Assembly: GCF_003234365.2 (NCBI RefSeq)
Contig: NZ_CP126260.1
Span: 3,410,001-3,474,000 of the forward strand
Length of the DNA: 64,000 nt
Reading direction: 5' to 3'
DNA from: Curtobacterium sp. MCJR17_020
Lineage (GTDB): Bacteria > Actinomycetota > Actinomycetes > Actinomycetales > Microbacteriaceae
Shown here: one piece after another, positions 29,541 through 40,278 of the stretch
Position numbering within the stretch: position 1 is the first letter of the stretch
Layout of the letters: every line of letters begins with the position of its first letter
Notes under the pieces: model-generated
The model's database searches: none
What the model was told of the DNA's origin: nothing
What the model saw: only the letters and a program-made list of their open reading frames with translations
Position numbers and translations under genes: made by a program

Positions 29541-30299
29541 ATGGACGGCTACGGCGGTGACCAGATCCGGGCGGCAGAGCGGCCGCACCTCGACTCCGGC
29601 GAGCCCCTCATGCAACGAGCGGCCGACGGCCTGGCCCGCATCGTCGGCGATCTGCTCGACGATCCGGCCGTCCGGCCGGGCGACGGACCGGGGTCCGTCC
29701 TGCTGCTGGTGGGCAGCGGCGACAACGGTGGTGACGCCTTGTTCGCGGGTGCGCGGCTGGCGACGGCCGGGAGGCACGTGGCGGTCCTGCGCGTCGGCTC
29801 ACGCGTGCACGAGGCGGGCCTGGCAGCGGCGCTGGACGCCGGGGCGCGCCTCGCCCCACCGGCACGGCCGACCCGCCGCTGGCGCGTCGGTCCGGGACCG
29901 GCGGCGGGGGCCCCGGACGATCCGTCCGGACCCGAGACGGTGGTGACGGACGCCGCGCTCGACGCCAACCTGGTGCTCGACGCGATCCTCGGGATCGGGG
30001 TGCGCGGGCCTGCGGCCCTCCGCTCCCCCGCCCGCGAGGTCGTCGACGCCATCCGTGAACTCGCCCGCGATCAACGCGCGCCGTTCGTCGTCGCCGTCGA
30101 CGTGCCGAGCGGCATCGACGTCGACACCGGCGGGATCGCGGACGACCACGTCCTGCACGCCGACGTGACCGTCACGTTCGGCGGGGTGAAGGCCGGGTTG
30201 CTGACGGGGCCGGCCGCCACCCTCGCGGGACGGATCGAGCTGGTGGACGTCGGGATCGGCGCGGACCTGGCGACGATGGAGCCGCTGGTCCGCACCTGA
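29541..30299 (+). CDS. nnrE: NAD(P)H-hydrate epimerase
   Basis: This epimerase (YjeF N-terminal family) interconverts R and S forms of damaged, hydrated NAD(P)H so the dehydratase can repair them. The 252-residue protein has GSGDNGGDALFAGARL (the conserved nucleotide loop), DAILGIGVRG, VAVDVPSGIDVDTG and VTFGGVKAGL. The C-terminal dehydratase domain present in fused versions is absent, so the partner must be encoded elsewhere. Confidence 0.9.
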   Translation: MDGYGGDQIRAAERPHLDSGEPLMQRAADGLARIVGDLLDDPAVRPGDGPGSVLLLVGSGDNGGDALFAGARLATAGRHVAVLRVGSRVHEAGLAAALDAGARLAPPARPTRRWRVGPGPAAGAPDDPSGPETVVTDAALDANLVLDAILGIGVRGPAALRSPAREVVDAIRELARDQRAPFVVAVDVPSGIDVDTGGIADDHVLHADVTVTFGGVKAGLLTGPAATLAGRIELVDVGIGADLATMEPLVRT

Positions 30300-30326
30300 C
30301 CCCGATCCGATCAGCGCAGCCGTCCC

Positions 30327-31469
30327 TCAGTGGTGCTGGTACAGGACCGGCTCCGGCAGGCCGTGCTCGGCGCGGATGCTGCGCGCGATACCTTCGACGG
30401 CGATGAGCGCGTCCACCACGAGCTCCGGCGTGACCGGGAACGGCATGTTGTGGATGGTCTCGCCCTCGACGGTCGCGGCCTCGGCCACGGCGCGGAGCTC
30501 CGTCGTGTCGTCCACGGTCAGGCCGATCTCGGTGAGGGTGTTCGGCAGGCCGACCTTCGTGGTGAAGACGACGAAGTCCTCGATCTCCTCGGCCGGCGCA
30601 CCCTCGAGCACGAGCTGCGCGATCGTGCCGATGTTGACCTTCTGCCCGTGCGCCAGACCGTGCGCCTGCGGAGCGGCGGTCAGGCCGTTGTGGATCGCGT
30701 GCGCTGCCGCCAGTCCGCCGGACTCGAACCCGAGGCCCGACAGCAGGGTGTTCGCCTCGACGACCTTCTCGAGCGCGGGCGTCACGACCCCGGCCTTCAC
30801 GGCCTCGATCGCCTGCAGGGCGTTCTCGTGCAGCAGCTTCCAGGACAGCTCGGCGAGCGCGACACCGGTCTCGGTCTGCAGCCCGCCGGCCATGGTGTCG
30901 GCGTTCGCACGCTTGGCGGCACGGGCCTCGACCCAGGTGGCCAGGGCGTCGCCGATGCCCGCGACCAGGAACTGGACGGGTGCGTTCGCGACGAGCTTCG
31001 TGTCGATGAGCACGAGGTCGGGGTTGTGCGGGAAGAACCGGTACTCGATGAACTCCCCTTCCTCGGAGTAGATCACCGCGAGCGCCGAGGTCGGGGCGTC
31101 GGTGCTCGCCGCTGTCGGGACGCTCGCCCAGCGGATGCCGGCCAGGTGCCCGGAGGCCTTGGCCGCGTCGATCGCTGAACCGCCACCGAGCCCGACGATG
31201 ACGTCCGCGTCGGTCGACCGGATCTGCTCGACGAGGTCGTCGACCGCCTTCGGAGTGGCGAAGCGACCGAAGCCGACGCGCTCGACCCGCAGGTCGGCCG
31301 CCTGGAAGCTCGTCGTCACCGCGGCCTCGACGATGCCCCACACGACGTCGTCGGCGACGATCAGGGGGCGCTTCCCGATGGGGGCGACGAACTCGCCGAC
31401 ACGGGTGATCGCGTCCTTGCCCTGCACGTAGCGGGCGGGGCTCATCACGGTGCTGATGGGAGTGGCCAT
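30327..31469 (-). CDS. gldA: Glycerol dehydrogenase
   Basis: This NAD-dependent, Zn-containing dehydrogenase oxidises glycerol to dihydroxyacetone. The 380-residue iron-type alcohol dehydrogenase fold has the cofactor loop GLGGGSAIDAAKA, the following PTAASTDAPTS, metal ligands Asp in GIGDALATW, His in AHAIHNGLT and His in AHGLAHGQKV. A ggaagg Shine-Dalgarno precedes the ATG at 31469. It is monocistronic here and divergent from a peptidase. Confidence 0.92.
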   Translation of the reverse strand: MATPISTVMSPARYVQGKDAITRVGEFVAPIGKRPLIVADDVVWGIVEAAVTTSFQAADLRVERVGFGRFATPKAVDDLVEQIRSTDADVIVGLGGGSAIDAAKASGHLAGIRWASVPTAASTDAPTSALAVIYSEEGEFIEYRFFPHNPDLVLIDTKLVANAPVQFLVAGIGDALATWVEARAAKRANADTMAGGLQTETGVALAELSWKLLHENALQAIEAVKAGVVTPALEKVVEANTLLSGLGFESGGLAAAHAIHNGLTAAPQAHGLAHGQKVNIGTIAQLVLEGAPAEEIEDFVVFTTKVGLPNTLTEIGLTVDDTTELRAVAEAATVEGETIHNMPFPVTPELVVDALIAVEGIARSIRAEHGLPEPVLYQHH

Positions 31470-31581
31470 GGTTGCGGTTCCTTCCGGTTGTACGACACGT
31501 GTCGGGGTCGCCGACGTCCCAGACGGTACGCGCGGGGCATGCGTGCGGCGTGCGAGTCCCGTGGGCCGTACATTCGGGGGC

Positions 31582-32475
31582 ATGACGTTCAACGACGATT
31601 CGCAGCTCACGGGCGGCAGGGTGAAGCGCCGGGGTCGGACGGCCGCGGTCGGCGGCGGTGCCGTCGGCGTCACGGCGATCGTCGTCTTCCTGATCGCGCA
31701 GTTCACGGGCTTCGACCTCAGCGGGTTCGTCGGCGGCGGCAGTGGCACGACGCAGATCCAGCAGCAGGACCAGCCGGTCGACGCCGCGCCGGAGTGCCGC
31801 ACCGGGCGAGACGCCAACCTCAAGGTCGAGTGCCGGATGGAGGGCGCCGCGGAGTCGCTCGACGGCTACTGGACGGCCGAGGCCCGGAAACTCGGCATCT
31901 CGTACACGGCGCCGGACTTCTTCCTCTTCGACGGCTCGACCGACACGTCGTGCGGTCAGGCGTCGGCCGCCACCGGGCCCTTCTACTGCCCGCCGGACCG
32001 CGCGATCTACCTCGACACCGCGTTCTACGACGACCTGCAGTCGAAGTACGGGTCGTCGGGCGGGCCGCTCGCGCAGATGTACGTCGTCGCGCACGAGTGG
32101 GGCCACCACATCCAGCAGCTGCAGGGTGCCTTCGCGAGCACGGACCGTTCGGGCACCGGGGCATCGTCCGGCAGTGTCCGCGTCGAGCTGCAGGCCGACT
32201 GCTACGCCGGCGCCTGGGTCGGCGACGCGGCGAACACCGAGGACGCGAACGGTGAGACCTTCTTCGAGCCGATCAGCCGGTCCGAGATCGCCGATGCCCT
32301 GTCCGCCGCGAGCGCCGTGGGCGACGACAGCATCCAGGAGCGCTCGAGCGGCCGGGTCGACCCGGACTCGTTCACGCACGGCTCGAGCGAGCAGCGCCAG
32401 AGGTGGTTCGTCCGCGGCTACCAGCAGGGCGCGACGAGCTGCGACACGTTCAGCGTCCCCGGGTCGTCGCTGTAG
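31582..32475 (+). CDS. Neutral zinc metallopeptidase (membrane-anchored)
   Basis: The 297-residue protein has one membrane helix near the N terminus (about 25-43), then an extracellular domain with the zinc motif HEWGHH (171-176) and the downstream ELQADCYAGAW (third ligand). This is the YpfJ-type family of putative metallopeptidases; substrates are unknown. It is leaderless, with TACATT 7 bases before the ATG. Confidence 0.92.
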   Translation: MTFNDDSQLTGGRVKRRGRTAAVGGGAVGVTAIVVFLIAQFTGFDLSGFVGGGSGTTQIQQQDQPVDAAPECRTGRDANLKVECRMEGAAESLDGYWTAEARKLGISYTAPDFFLFDGSTDTSCGQASAATGPFYCPPDRAIYLDTAFYDDLQSKYGSSGGPLAQMYVVAHEWGHHIQQLQGAFASTDRSGTGASSGSVRVELQADCYAGAWVGDAANTEDANGETFFEPISRSEIADALSAASAVGDDSIQERSSGRVDPDSFTHGSSEQRQRWFVRGYQQGATSCDTFSVPGSSL

Positions 32476-32478
32476 GGA

Positions 32479-33429
32479 TCAGCCCTTCGTCGGCGTGGGC
32501 GTCGGTGTCGCGCTCCGCGTGCGCGACGGCGTCGCGCTCGGTGTGGGGGTCGGGGTGGGCGTCGCCTCGGTGGCACCGGCCGCGGTGACCACGAAGGTGC
32601 GGAAGTCGTCGTTCGTGATCGGCGACGTGAGCTCGTACTGCTGCCCGTTGACGAGCACCAGCGGCGTTCCGGGGAACTCGCTCAACGAGGATCCGGGGAT
32701 GTCCCCGCCGGACACCGCGGTCGTCTGCTCGTCGACCCACTTGCTGTAGTCCTGGTCGGCGATGCAGCTCCTGACGGCCCGGCGGTCCTGCAGACCCGAG
32801 ACCCCGGTGACGACCTTGGTGAGCTGCGCGTCGGTGAGCCCGGGGGTGCCCTCTTCCGGCTGCTCGGCGTAGAGCGCCTTGTTGACCGCGTAGAACTGGT
32901 CCGGCGAGTGCTCGGCGACGCAGGCCGCGGCGTTCGCGGCGCGCAGCGAGTACTTGGTGCCCTGCGACCGGTTCGACAGGACCGCGAGCGGGTGGATGTC
33001 GACGGTGGCCGCGCCGGAGTCGACGAGGCTCTCGATGTAGTCGCCGTTGGCCTGCTCGAACTCGCCGCACGTCGGGCAGAGGTAGTCGACGTACAGCGTG
33101 ATGCGCACCGTGCCCGCACCAGCGGTCGCCGAGGCGCTCGGCGACGCACTGCTCGACGCGGTCACGGGCTTGAGCCCCTCGCCGAGGGTGATGCCGCCCT
33201 GCGACATGGTCGAGGGCCCGGGGCCTGCTGGCTTCACGGAGTCGACCAGGACGAGCGTGACGACGGCGGCCGCTGCGAGCAGGACGACACCGAGTCCGAT
33301 CTGGAGTCCGAGCCGGGTTCCGCGCTGGCGGCGCTTCTGCTGTGTCCTGTGGCGCTGCGCTCGCTGTCGGGCGGCTTCGCGGCGCTCGTTCCGCGCGGCG
33401 CGGGCGTCACCCTCGGGGCGGTTGGTCAT
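32479..33429 (-). CDS. DsbA-family thioredoxin-like membrane protein
   Basis: The 316-residue protein has an Arg/Gln-rich cytoplasmic tail (1-38), one membrane helix (about 41-62), a Ser-rich linker, and a thioredoxin-fold domain (about 108-290) with the active site CPTC (118-121) and the cis-Pro in PGTPLVLVNG. It probably oxidises or repairs disulfides in exported proteins. The C-terminal tail is a (Thr-Pro) repeat. No VKOR partner is adjacent. It is convergent, 4 bp from the peptidase stop. Confidence 0.88.
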   Translation of the reverse strand: MTNRPEGDARAARNERREAARQRAQRHRTQQKRRQRGTRLGLQIGLGVVLLAAAAVVTLVLVDSVKPAGPGPSTMSQGGITLGEGLKPVTASSSASPSASATAGAGTVRITLYVDYLCPTCGEFEQANGDYIESLVDSGAATVDIHPLAVLSNRSQGTKYSLRAANAAACVAEHSPDQFYAVNKALYAEQPEEGTPGLTDAQLTKVVTGVSGLQDRRAVRSCIADQDYSKWVDEQTTAVSGGDIPGSSLSEFPGTPLVLVNGQQYELTSPITNDDFRTFVVTAAGATEATPTPTPTPSATPSRTRSATPTPTPTKG

Positions 33430-33505
33430 CGGTGCGTCGTCCTCCTGATCGGCGTCCGCACGACCTACCCCCGCTCGGCGGACGGACCCGGCGATTGTAG
33501 TGGGC

Positions 33506-33540
33506 CGCTCTGGGAACCACCCAACCACGCTCTGGGAACC
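33506..33540 (+). promoter_or_regulatory. Two 13-bp direct repeats upstream of msiK-like gene
   Basis: cgctctgggaacc occurs at 33506-33518 and exactly again at 33528-33540, 22 bp apart (two helical turns). It is likely an operator pair for a regulator not identified here. The gene also has a leader of roughly 100 bases with short hairpins. Confidence 0.5.
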
Positions 33541-33693
33541 GACCGGCCAGGTGGAAAACACTGGCGCACCCGCGAGAACTCGTGTTGTATGAACCTCGAT
33601 GGTCGACGACGACCATCCGGGGCCCTCGCGGGCTGACCGCTTCACTCGGATCGTCCGGCACGTACCTGCCGGTGAAGAAAGGACCGAACGCTC

Positions 33694-34794
<1,101 letters not shown>

Positions 34795-34808
34795 CCGAAG
34801 CGCACTCC

Positions 34809-34853
34809 CCGAGAGCCCGCGCCGCCTCACAAGGGCGGGTCGCGGGCTCTCGG
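34809..34853. terminator. Terminator of the msiK-like gene
   Basis: ccgagagcccgcg (34809-34821) and cgcgggctctcgg (34841-34853) form a 13-bp stem. Confidence 0.75.
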
Positions 34854-34882
34854 CTGTCCCCCACGACACCGAAGGATCCACC

Positions 34883-36193
34883 GTGCCCGACTCGATGTCC
34901 ATCACCGCAGCCACCGTCGACCCCGGCCTGCTCGACCTGCCGTGGGACCTGCCGCTGGCGGACTGGCCGGACGACACCATCGTGGCCCTGCCGAAGGGCA
35001 TCTCGCGGCACCTCGTGCGCTTCGTGCACCTGAGTGGGTACGTCGCCGCCGTGAAGGAGACCGGCGAGGAGATCGCGCGCTCCGAGTACGAGATGCTCCG
35101 CACGCTGCAGCGCATGGACGTGCCGTGCGTCGACCCCGTCGCCGTCATCACCGGTCGGGTCGACGCGGACGGCGAGCAGCTGCACCCCGTGCTCGTGACG
35201 CGGCACCTGCGCTTCTCGCTGCCGTACCGCGCGCTGTACTCGCAGACCCTGCGCCCGGAGACCGCGACCCGTCTCGTCGACGCCCTCGCGCTGCTGCTCG
35301 TCCGGCTGCACGTCATCGGCTTCTACTGGGGCGACGTGTCGCTCTCGAACACGCTGTTCCGTCGCGACGCGGGCTCGTTCGCCGCGTACCTGGTCGACGC
35401 CGAGACCGGCAAGCTCTACCCCGGCGGCCTGTCGAACGGGCAGCGTGAGAACGACCTCGAGGTCGCGCGCGTGAACATCGCCGGCGAGCTCCTCGACCTC
35501 GAGGCGGGTGGCCGGCTGGACGAGAACGCCGACCCCGTCGACGTCTCCAACCGGATCGTGGCGCAGTACCGGACGCTCTGGACCGAGCTCACGGGCACCG
35601 AGCAGTTCGACATCAAGGAGCGCTGGCGCATCAACGACCGCGTCGAGCGGCTCAACGAACTCGGCTTCGACATCGAGGAGCTCTCGATCCACACGACCGA
35701 GGGCGGTTCGCAGGTGCGGATCCAGCCGAAGGTCGTCGACGCCGGGCACCACCAGCGACGCCTGCTGCGGTTGACCGGCCTGGACGCCGGCGAGAACCAG
35801 GCCCGACGTCTGCTCAACGACCTCGACTCGTACCGGGCGCGCAACGGCCGCGACGAACTCGACGAGGAGATGGTGGCGCACGAGTGGGTCTCGCGGGTCT
35901 TCGAACCCGTGGTCCGCTCGATCCCCCGCGACCTGCGCGGTCGCCTCGAACCCGCAGAGGTCTTCCACGAGCTGCTCGAGCACCGCTGGTTCATGTCGCA
36001 GCAGGAAGAGCGTTCGGTCTCGCTGCCCGAGGCCACGACGGCGTACATCAACGACGTGCTGCGCCACCGCCGCGACGAGCGCCTGCTCATCAACCCGCCG
36101 ACGTCGTCGATGACGCTGCCGATCCCCGTGGTCGACGACGCCGAGCCCGCAGACGACGACGCCGACGTCCAGGACTGGCGCACCACCGTCTGA
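34883..36193 (+). CDS. DUF4032 protein with kinase-like fold
   Basis: The 436-residue soluble protein has an N-terminal lipopolysaccharide-kinase-like part (about 30-190: VAAVKETGEEIARSEYEML with a candidate Lys, and GFYWGDVSLSNTL as a catalytic-loop-like element, then VDAETGK as a DFG-like stretch), followed by the DUF4032 domain (about 240-400). Substrate and activity are unknown. It starts at GTG 34883, with gaagga upstream. Confidence 0.82.
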   Translation: MPDSMSITAATVDPGLLDLPWDLPLADWPDDTIVALPKGISRHLVRFVHLSGYVAAVKETGEEIARSEYEMLRTLQRMDVPCVDPVAVITGRVDADGEQLHPVLVTRHLRFSLPYRALYSQTLRPETATRLVDALALLLVRLHVIGFYWGDVSLSNTLFRRDAGSFAAYLVDAETGKLYPGGLSNGQRENDLEVARVNIAGELLDLEAGGRLDENADPVDVSNRIVAQYRTLWTELTGTEQFDIKERWRINDRVERLNELGFDIEELSIHTTEGGSQVRIQPKVVDAGHHQRRLLRLTGLDAGENQARRLLNDLDSYRARNGRDELDEEMVAHEWVSRVFEPVVRSIPRDLRGRLEPAEVFHELLEHRWFMSQQEERSVSLPEATTAYINDVLRHRRDERLLINPPTSSMTLPIPVVDDAEPADDDADVQDWRTTV

Positions 36194-36206
36194 CGCGCTC
36201 CCCGCT

Positions 36207-36323
36207 CGGTCACGACACCCCGCCGGAGCGCCTCCGCCCGGTCACGAACCGTCGGCACCGTCGTCGCGCAGCGACGACACGTGACCACCCGGAGGACACC
36301 GGCCGACATGTCGTGACCGTTCG
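36207..36323. repeat. 117-bp palindromic element, copy 1
   Basis: It begins cggtcacgacaccccgccgg and ends with the near-complement ccgacatgtcgtgaccg. A second, inner pair (ggtcacgaacc / cacgtgacc) and gtcgtcgc/gcgacgac nest inside, so the element folds on itself. It is a twin of the copy at 36431. Confidence 0.7.
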
Positions 36324-36343
36324 GGGTCCGTGAACGCGACCGC

Positions 36344-36388
36344 CTGGAGGCCCGGCGCGCGTCCCGGAGACCGGCGCCGGCCCTCCAG
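36344..36388. repeat. Hairpin of the GGAGGCCC type between the 117-bp twins
   Basis: ctggaggcccggcgc (36344-36358) folds on gcgccggccctccag (36374-36388) with one mismatch. It is related to the dispersed hairpin family. Confidence 0.55.
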
Positions 36389-36430
36389 ACCGTCACGCCC
36401 GCACCGCCGGTGGTGACGTTGCACGTCGAG

Positions 36431-36547
36431 CGGTCACGACACCCCGCCGGGTGGGCTCCGACTGGTCACAGACCGTCGCCTGCGGCGTCGCGGAGGGACG
36501 ACTCGTGACCACCCGGCGAACACCAGCCGACGTGTCCTGACCGTTCG
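36431..36547. repeat. 117-bp palindromic element, copy 2
   Basis: It has the same length, same first 20 bases and same end (gaccgttcg) as copy 1, with roughly four fifths of bases alike overall. It lies 224 bp further on, just past the rlmB stop. Confidence 0.7.
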
Positions 36548-36579
36548 CGCCGACCCCCGCCGACCCCGTGCCGGTGCGG

Positions 36580-37590
36580 CTACTCGGCGCGACGGCGCCG
36601 GGCGACCTCCCACAGGGTGACGCTCGCGGCGATGCCGGCGTTGAGGGACTCGGTCGCACTCGAGATCGGGATCGACACGATCGCGTCGCAGGTCTCGGTG
36701 ACCAGGCGCGACAGGCCCTTGCCCTCGGAACCGACGACGATCACGATCGGGCGGTCGGCGAGCGCGAGGCCGTCGAGCTCCACGTCGCCGTCGCCGTCCA
36801 GACCGAGGACGAACAGGCCCATCGACTTGAGGGACTTCAGCGTCTGGGTGAGGTTCGGGGCCATCGCGACGGGCGTGCGGGCCGCGGCGCCGGCCGAGGT
36901 CTTCCACGCCGACGCGGTGACGCCGACCGAACGACGCTGCGGCACGATGACGCCGTGTCCGCCGAACGCGGCCGTCGAGCGGATGATCGCACCGAGGTTG
37001 CGCGGGTCGGTGATGCCGTCGAGCGCGACGAGCAGCGGGACCTGGTCGCGCGAGAAGGCCTGCTCGACGATGTCCTCGGACACGGCGTACTCGTACGCCG
37101 GAACCTTGAGCGCGACGCCCTGGTGCACGCTGTCGTGGCCCGTGATGCGGTCGAGCTCGGGGCGCATGAGCTCGATGATCGGCACGCTGCGGTGGTTCGC
37201 GAGCGTCAGGATCTCCTTGACGCGGTCGTCGACCTCGATGCGTGACGCGATGTAGAGCGTCGTCGACGGGGTCTTCGTGCGCAGCGCCTCGAGCACGGAG
37301 TTGCGTCCGGTCACGAGCTCGGAGTCATCGGTCTTCCGGGCCGGCGGGCGACCGGTGCGGCCCTGCGGGGTGCTCGAGGAACCGTGACGGCCCTTGGCTG
37401 CCTCGAAGCGGTCCTTCGCCGCCTTGCGCTTGCCGGCGGGGTGGTACGGCCGGTCCTCGGCTTTCGGGGTCGGCTTGCGACCCTCGAGCGCCTGGGCACC
37501 CTGACCACCGGAGCCGACCTGCTTGTTGCCCTTGCGACCGGTGCGGACGGCGCCGGGCCGACCCTTCTTGCTTCCCGAGACGTTCTTCAT
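36580..37590 (-). CDS. rlmB: 23S rRNA (guanosine-2'-O)-methyltransferase RlmB
   Basis: This SpoU-type methyltransferase modifies a conserved guanosine of the 23S rRNA peptidyl-transferase region. The 336-residue protein has a Lys/Arg-rich, disordered N-terminal extension (1-88), a substrate-binding domain (about 90-165), and the knotted SPOUT domain with NLGAIIRST, IVVGSEGKGLS and IPISSATESLNAGIAASV. It directly follows cysS, a conserved actinobacterial order. Confidence 0.93.
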   Translation of the reverse strand: MKNVSGSKKGRPGAVRTGRKGNKQVGSGGQGAQALEGRKPTPKAEDRPYHPAGKRKAAKDRFEAAKGRHGSSSTPQGRTGRPPARKTDDSELVTGRNSVLEALRTKTPSTTLYIASRIEVDDRVKEILTLANHRSVPIIELMRPELDRITGHDSVHQGVALKVPAYEYAVSEDIVEQAFSRDQVPLLVALDGITDPRNLGAIIRSTAAFGGHGVIVPQRRSVGVTASAWKTSAGAAARTPVAMAPNLTQTLKSLKSMGLFVLGLDGDGDVELDGLALADRPIVIVVGSEGKGLSRLVTETCDAIVSIPISSATESLNAGIAASVTLWEVARRRRAE

Positions 37591-37618
37591 GCGTAGCTCC
37601 TGTTCGGCACTGCCGTGT

Positions 37619-39028
37619 TCAGGCGATGCTCCAGCGTGTTCCGGACGGCGTGTCCTCGATCGTGATGCCCGCGGCGGCGAGGTCGTCGCGCACGCGGTCG
37701 GCCGCAGCGAAGTCCCGTGCTGCCCTGGCGTCCGCGCGCTCCTGCACGAGGCGTTCGACGAGAGCGGCGAGCGGGCCTGCCGAGGTGTCCTGACCGCCCC
37801 CCGACCAGTGGGCGGCTCGCGGGTCGATGCCGAGGACCTCTACCATGGCGGCCACCTGATGGTACGCGACCCCGAGCGTTTCCGCATTGTCGGCGTCCAG
37901 GGCAGCATTGCCGGTACGCACGGTCTCGTGCAGGACGGCCAGCGCCTGGGGCACTGCGAGGTCGTCGTCCATCGCGGCGGCGAAGGCGTCCGGCACGGCG
38001 GGAGCGTCGGCGAGGTGCACTCCTTCGAGCCGCACCTCGGCCCGCTGCAGGAACCCGTCGATGCGGTCGTAGGCGGCCTCTGCCTCGGCCAACGAGCCGT
38101 CGTGGTGGTCGATCGAGGAGCGGTAGTGCGCAGCGCCGAGGAAGTACCGCACCACGGCCGGACGGGCAGCGGCGAGGAAGTCGGCGGCGAAGATCGAGTT
38201 GCCGAGCGACTTCGACATCTTCTGGCCCTCGACCGTGACGAGCCCGTTGTGCAACCAGTACGACGCGAACGGGTCGCCCGCCGCCGTGGACTGCGCGAGC
38301 TCGTTCTCGTGGTGCGGGAACCGCAGGTCGAGTCCGCCGCCGTGGATGTCGAACGCCGGACCGAGGTACCGCCGCGACATGGCGGAGCACTCGATGTGCC
38401 AGCCCGGACGACCGGGACCCCACGGGGAGTCCCACGACGCGGTCGACGGCTCGCCGGGCTTCGCACCCTTCCAGAGCGCGAAGTCGCGGGCGTCCCGCTT
38501 GCCGCGGGGGTCGGCGTCGGCGGCTTCGACCATGTCCTCGCGGCGCTGCCGGGTCAGGGCGCCGTAGGACGGCCAGCTGCCGGTGTCGAAGTAGACGTCG
38601 CCCGAGTCGTCGGCGGCGACGTACGCGTGACCGCGATCGATGAGCTCGGTGATGATGTCGTGCATCTGCGGCACGCTCGCGGTGGCGCGCGGCTCGTAGG
38701 TCGGGGGCAGGATGCCGAGGGCGTTGTACGCGGCGGTGAACTCGAGCTCGACGCGGTAGGCGCGGGCGAACCACGCTTCGTCGGTGCCGGCGGCCAGGTC
38801 GAGCACCTTGTCGTCGATGTCGGTGACGTTCCGCACGAGGGTGACGCGCAGCCCGCGGTACGTCAGCCAGCGGCGCCAGATGTCGTAGACCAGGGCCGAG
38901 CGCAGGTGCCCGATGTGCGGCGACGACTGCACCGTCGGACCGCAGACGTAGACGCTGACGTGTCCGTCGACCAGCGGGACGAGGTCGACGACGGCTGCGG
39001 CGCGGGAGTCGTAGAGGCGAACGGTCAC
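37619..39028 (-). CDS. cysS: Cysteinyl-tRNA synthetase
   Basis: CysRS charges tRNA-Cys. The 469-residue class I enzyme has the HIGH motif at [12 protein letters not shown], the KMSKS motif KMSKSLGN, zinc ligands at Cys in VYVCGPT, Cys in HIECSAM and His in HHENE, and a DALR-type C-terminal domain. It lies in the carD-ispDF-cysS-rlmB run. Confidence 0.96.
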   Translation of the reverse strand: MTVRLYDSRAAAVVDLVPLVDGHVSVYVCGPTVQSSPHIGHLRSALVYDIWRRWLTYRGLRVTLVRNVTDIDDKVLDLAAGTDEAWFARAYRVELEFTAAYNALGILPPTYEPRATASVPQMHDIITELIDRGHAYVAADDSGDVYFDTGSWPSYGALTRQRREDMVEAADADPRGKRDARDFALWKGAKPGEPSTASWDSPWGPGRPGWHIECSAMSRRYLGPAFDIHGGGLDLRFPHHENELAQSTAAGDPFASYWLHNGLVTVEGQKMSKSLGNSIFAADFLAAARPAVVRYFLGAAHYRSSIDHHDGSLAEAEAAYDRIDGFLQRAEVRLEGVHLADAPAVPDAFAAAMDDDLAVPQALAVLHETVRTGNAALDADNAETLGVAYHQVAAMVEVLGIDPRAAHWSGGGQDTSAGPLAALVERLVQERADARAARDFAAADRVRDDLAAAGITIEDTPSGTRWSIA

Positions 39029-39046
39029 GATCCCAAGCCTAGGACG

Positions 39047-40237
39047 TCAGGCCGGACGGATGACGGCCGTGGCGATCGCGGCGAGCCCCTCGCCCCGGCC
39101 GGTGAACCCGAGGCCGTCGGTCGTCGTGCCGGACACCGCCACCGGGGCACCGACGACGGCGGACAGGGCGTCCTGCATCTCGGCGCGACGGGCCCCGATG
39201 CGCGGCTGGTCCCCGATGACCTGCACCGTGACCGACACGGGTACGAGGCCGGCGTCGGCGAGCAGCCCGACGGCACCGCGGATGAAGACGTCCCCCGCGG
39301 CTCCGGCGTAGGCGGGGTCGGCGGTGCCGAACGTCCCACCGATGTCACCGAGGCCACCCGCGGACAGCAGCGCGTCGCACACCGCGTGCGCCACGGCGTC
39401 ACCGTCGCTGTGCCCGGAGAGGCCGGGTTCGCCGGGGAAGTCGAGCAGGCCGACGCGGCACGGCGACTCGACGTCGAACGCGTGCACGTCGACCCCCAGC
39501 CCGAAGCGGACCGCCGAGGCAGCGGAGTCACCCGAGGCCGTCGCGCGCGACCGGACGATCGACTCCGCCCGTCCGAGGTCCCACGGGGTCGTGATCTTGA
39601 AGGCATCGGCGTCGCCCGGGACGAAGCGCACCGTGCCACCAGCCGCCTGGAACACGCCGGCGTCGTCGGTCTCGGACTGCGTCGACACCGCGTACGCCCG
39701 TCGGAGTGCGTCGAGCGGGAAGCCCTGCGGCGTCTGGACCCCGACGAGCGCTGATCGGTCGACGGTCTCGACGACCACGTCGCCGGACACCCGCTTGACC
39801 GTGTCGGTGACGGGCAGCGCGGGGACGACGCCGTCACCAGTGCCGGCCGCGACCGAACCCTCGACCGCGTCGAACACCCGGTCGAACTGCGCCGCCGGCG
39901 TGAGGCACCGCGCCGCGTCGTGCACCAGCACCGCGGTGACGGAGTCCGGCAGCACGCCCAGGCCGACCTGGACCGAGCCGTGGCGATCCGTGCCTCCCGG
40001 AACCACCGCCGTGTACGCAACTGCAGCGCCCGCGACCGAGGCGACCACCTGACGGCAGTCCTCGAGCAGCGCCGACGGCGCGACCACGACGACCAGCGTC
40101 GGGGACGACAGCGTGAACAGCGGCTCGAGCGCTCGCGCGAGCATGAGCCGTCCGGCGACGGGGACGAACGCCTTCGCGGTGCCGATGCCGAGCCGGGTGC
40201 CGGACCCGGCTGCAACGACGACGACCGCCCGGTCCAC
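39047..40237 (-). CDS. ispDF: Bifunctional IspD-IspF isoprenoid enzyme
   Basis: This is a fusion of two MEP-pathway enzymes. Residues 1 to about 225 are the CTP:2-C-methylerythritol 4-phosphate cytidylyltransferase (AAGSGTRLG, KAFVPVAGR, VHDAARCL, TDTVKRV, QTPQGF). Residues about 235-396 are the cyclodiphosphate synthase (metal ligands in DVHAF and GHSDGDAVAHAV; GDIGGTFG). The linking IspE is elsewhere. In many actinobacteria the two are separate, adjacent genes. It starts at GTG 40237, just downstream of carD. Confidence 0.95.
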   Translation of the reverse strand: MDRAVVVVAAGSGTRLGIGTAKAFVPVAGRLMLARALEPLFTLSSPTLVVVVAPSALLEDCRQVVASVAGAAVAYTAVVPGGTDRHGSVQVGLGVLPDSVTAVLVHDAARCLTPAAQFDRVFDAVEGSVAAGTGDGVVPALPVTDTVKRVSGDVVVETVDRSALVGVQTPQGFPLDALRRAYAVSTQSETDDAGVFQAAGGTVRFVPGDADAFKITTPWDLGRAESIVRSRATASGDSAASAVRFGLGVDVHAFDVESPCRVGLLDFPGEPGLSGHSDGDAVAHAVCDALLSAGGLGDIGGTFGTADPAYAGAAGDVFIRGAVGLLADAGLVPVSVTVQVIGDQPRIGARRAEMQDALSAVVGAPVAVSGTTTDGLGFTGRGEGLAAIATAVIRPA

Positions 40238-40278
40238 CCCTTCGGGGAACCGTGCGGTCGTCGTGGTGTGCAGTGCGC

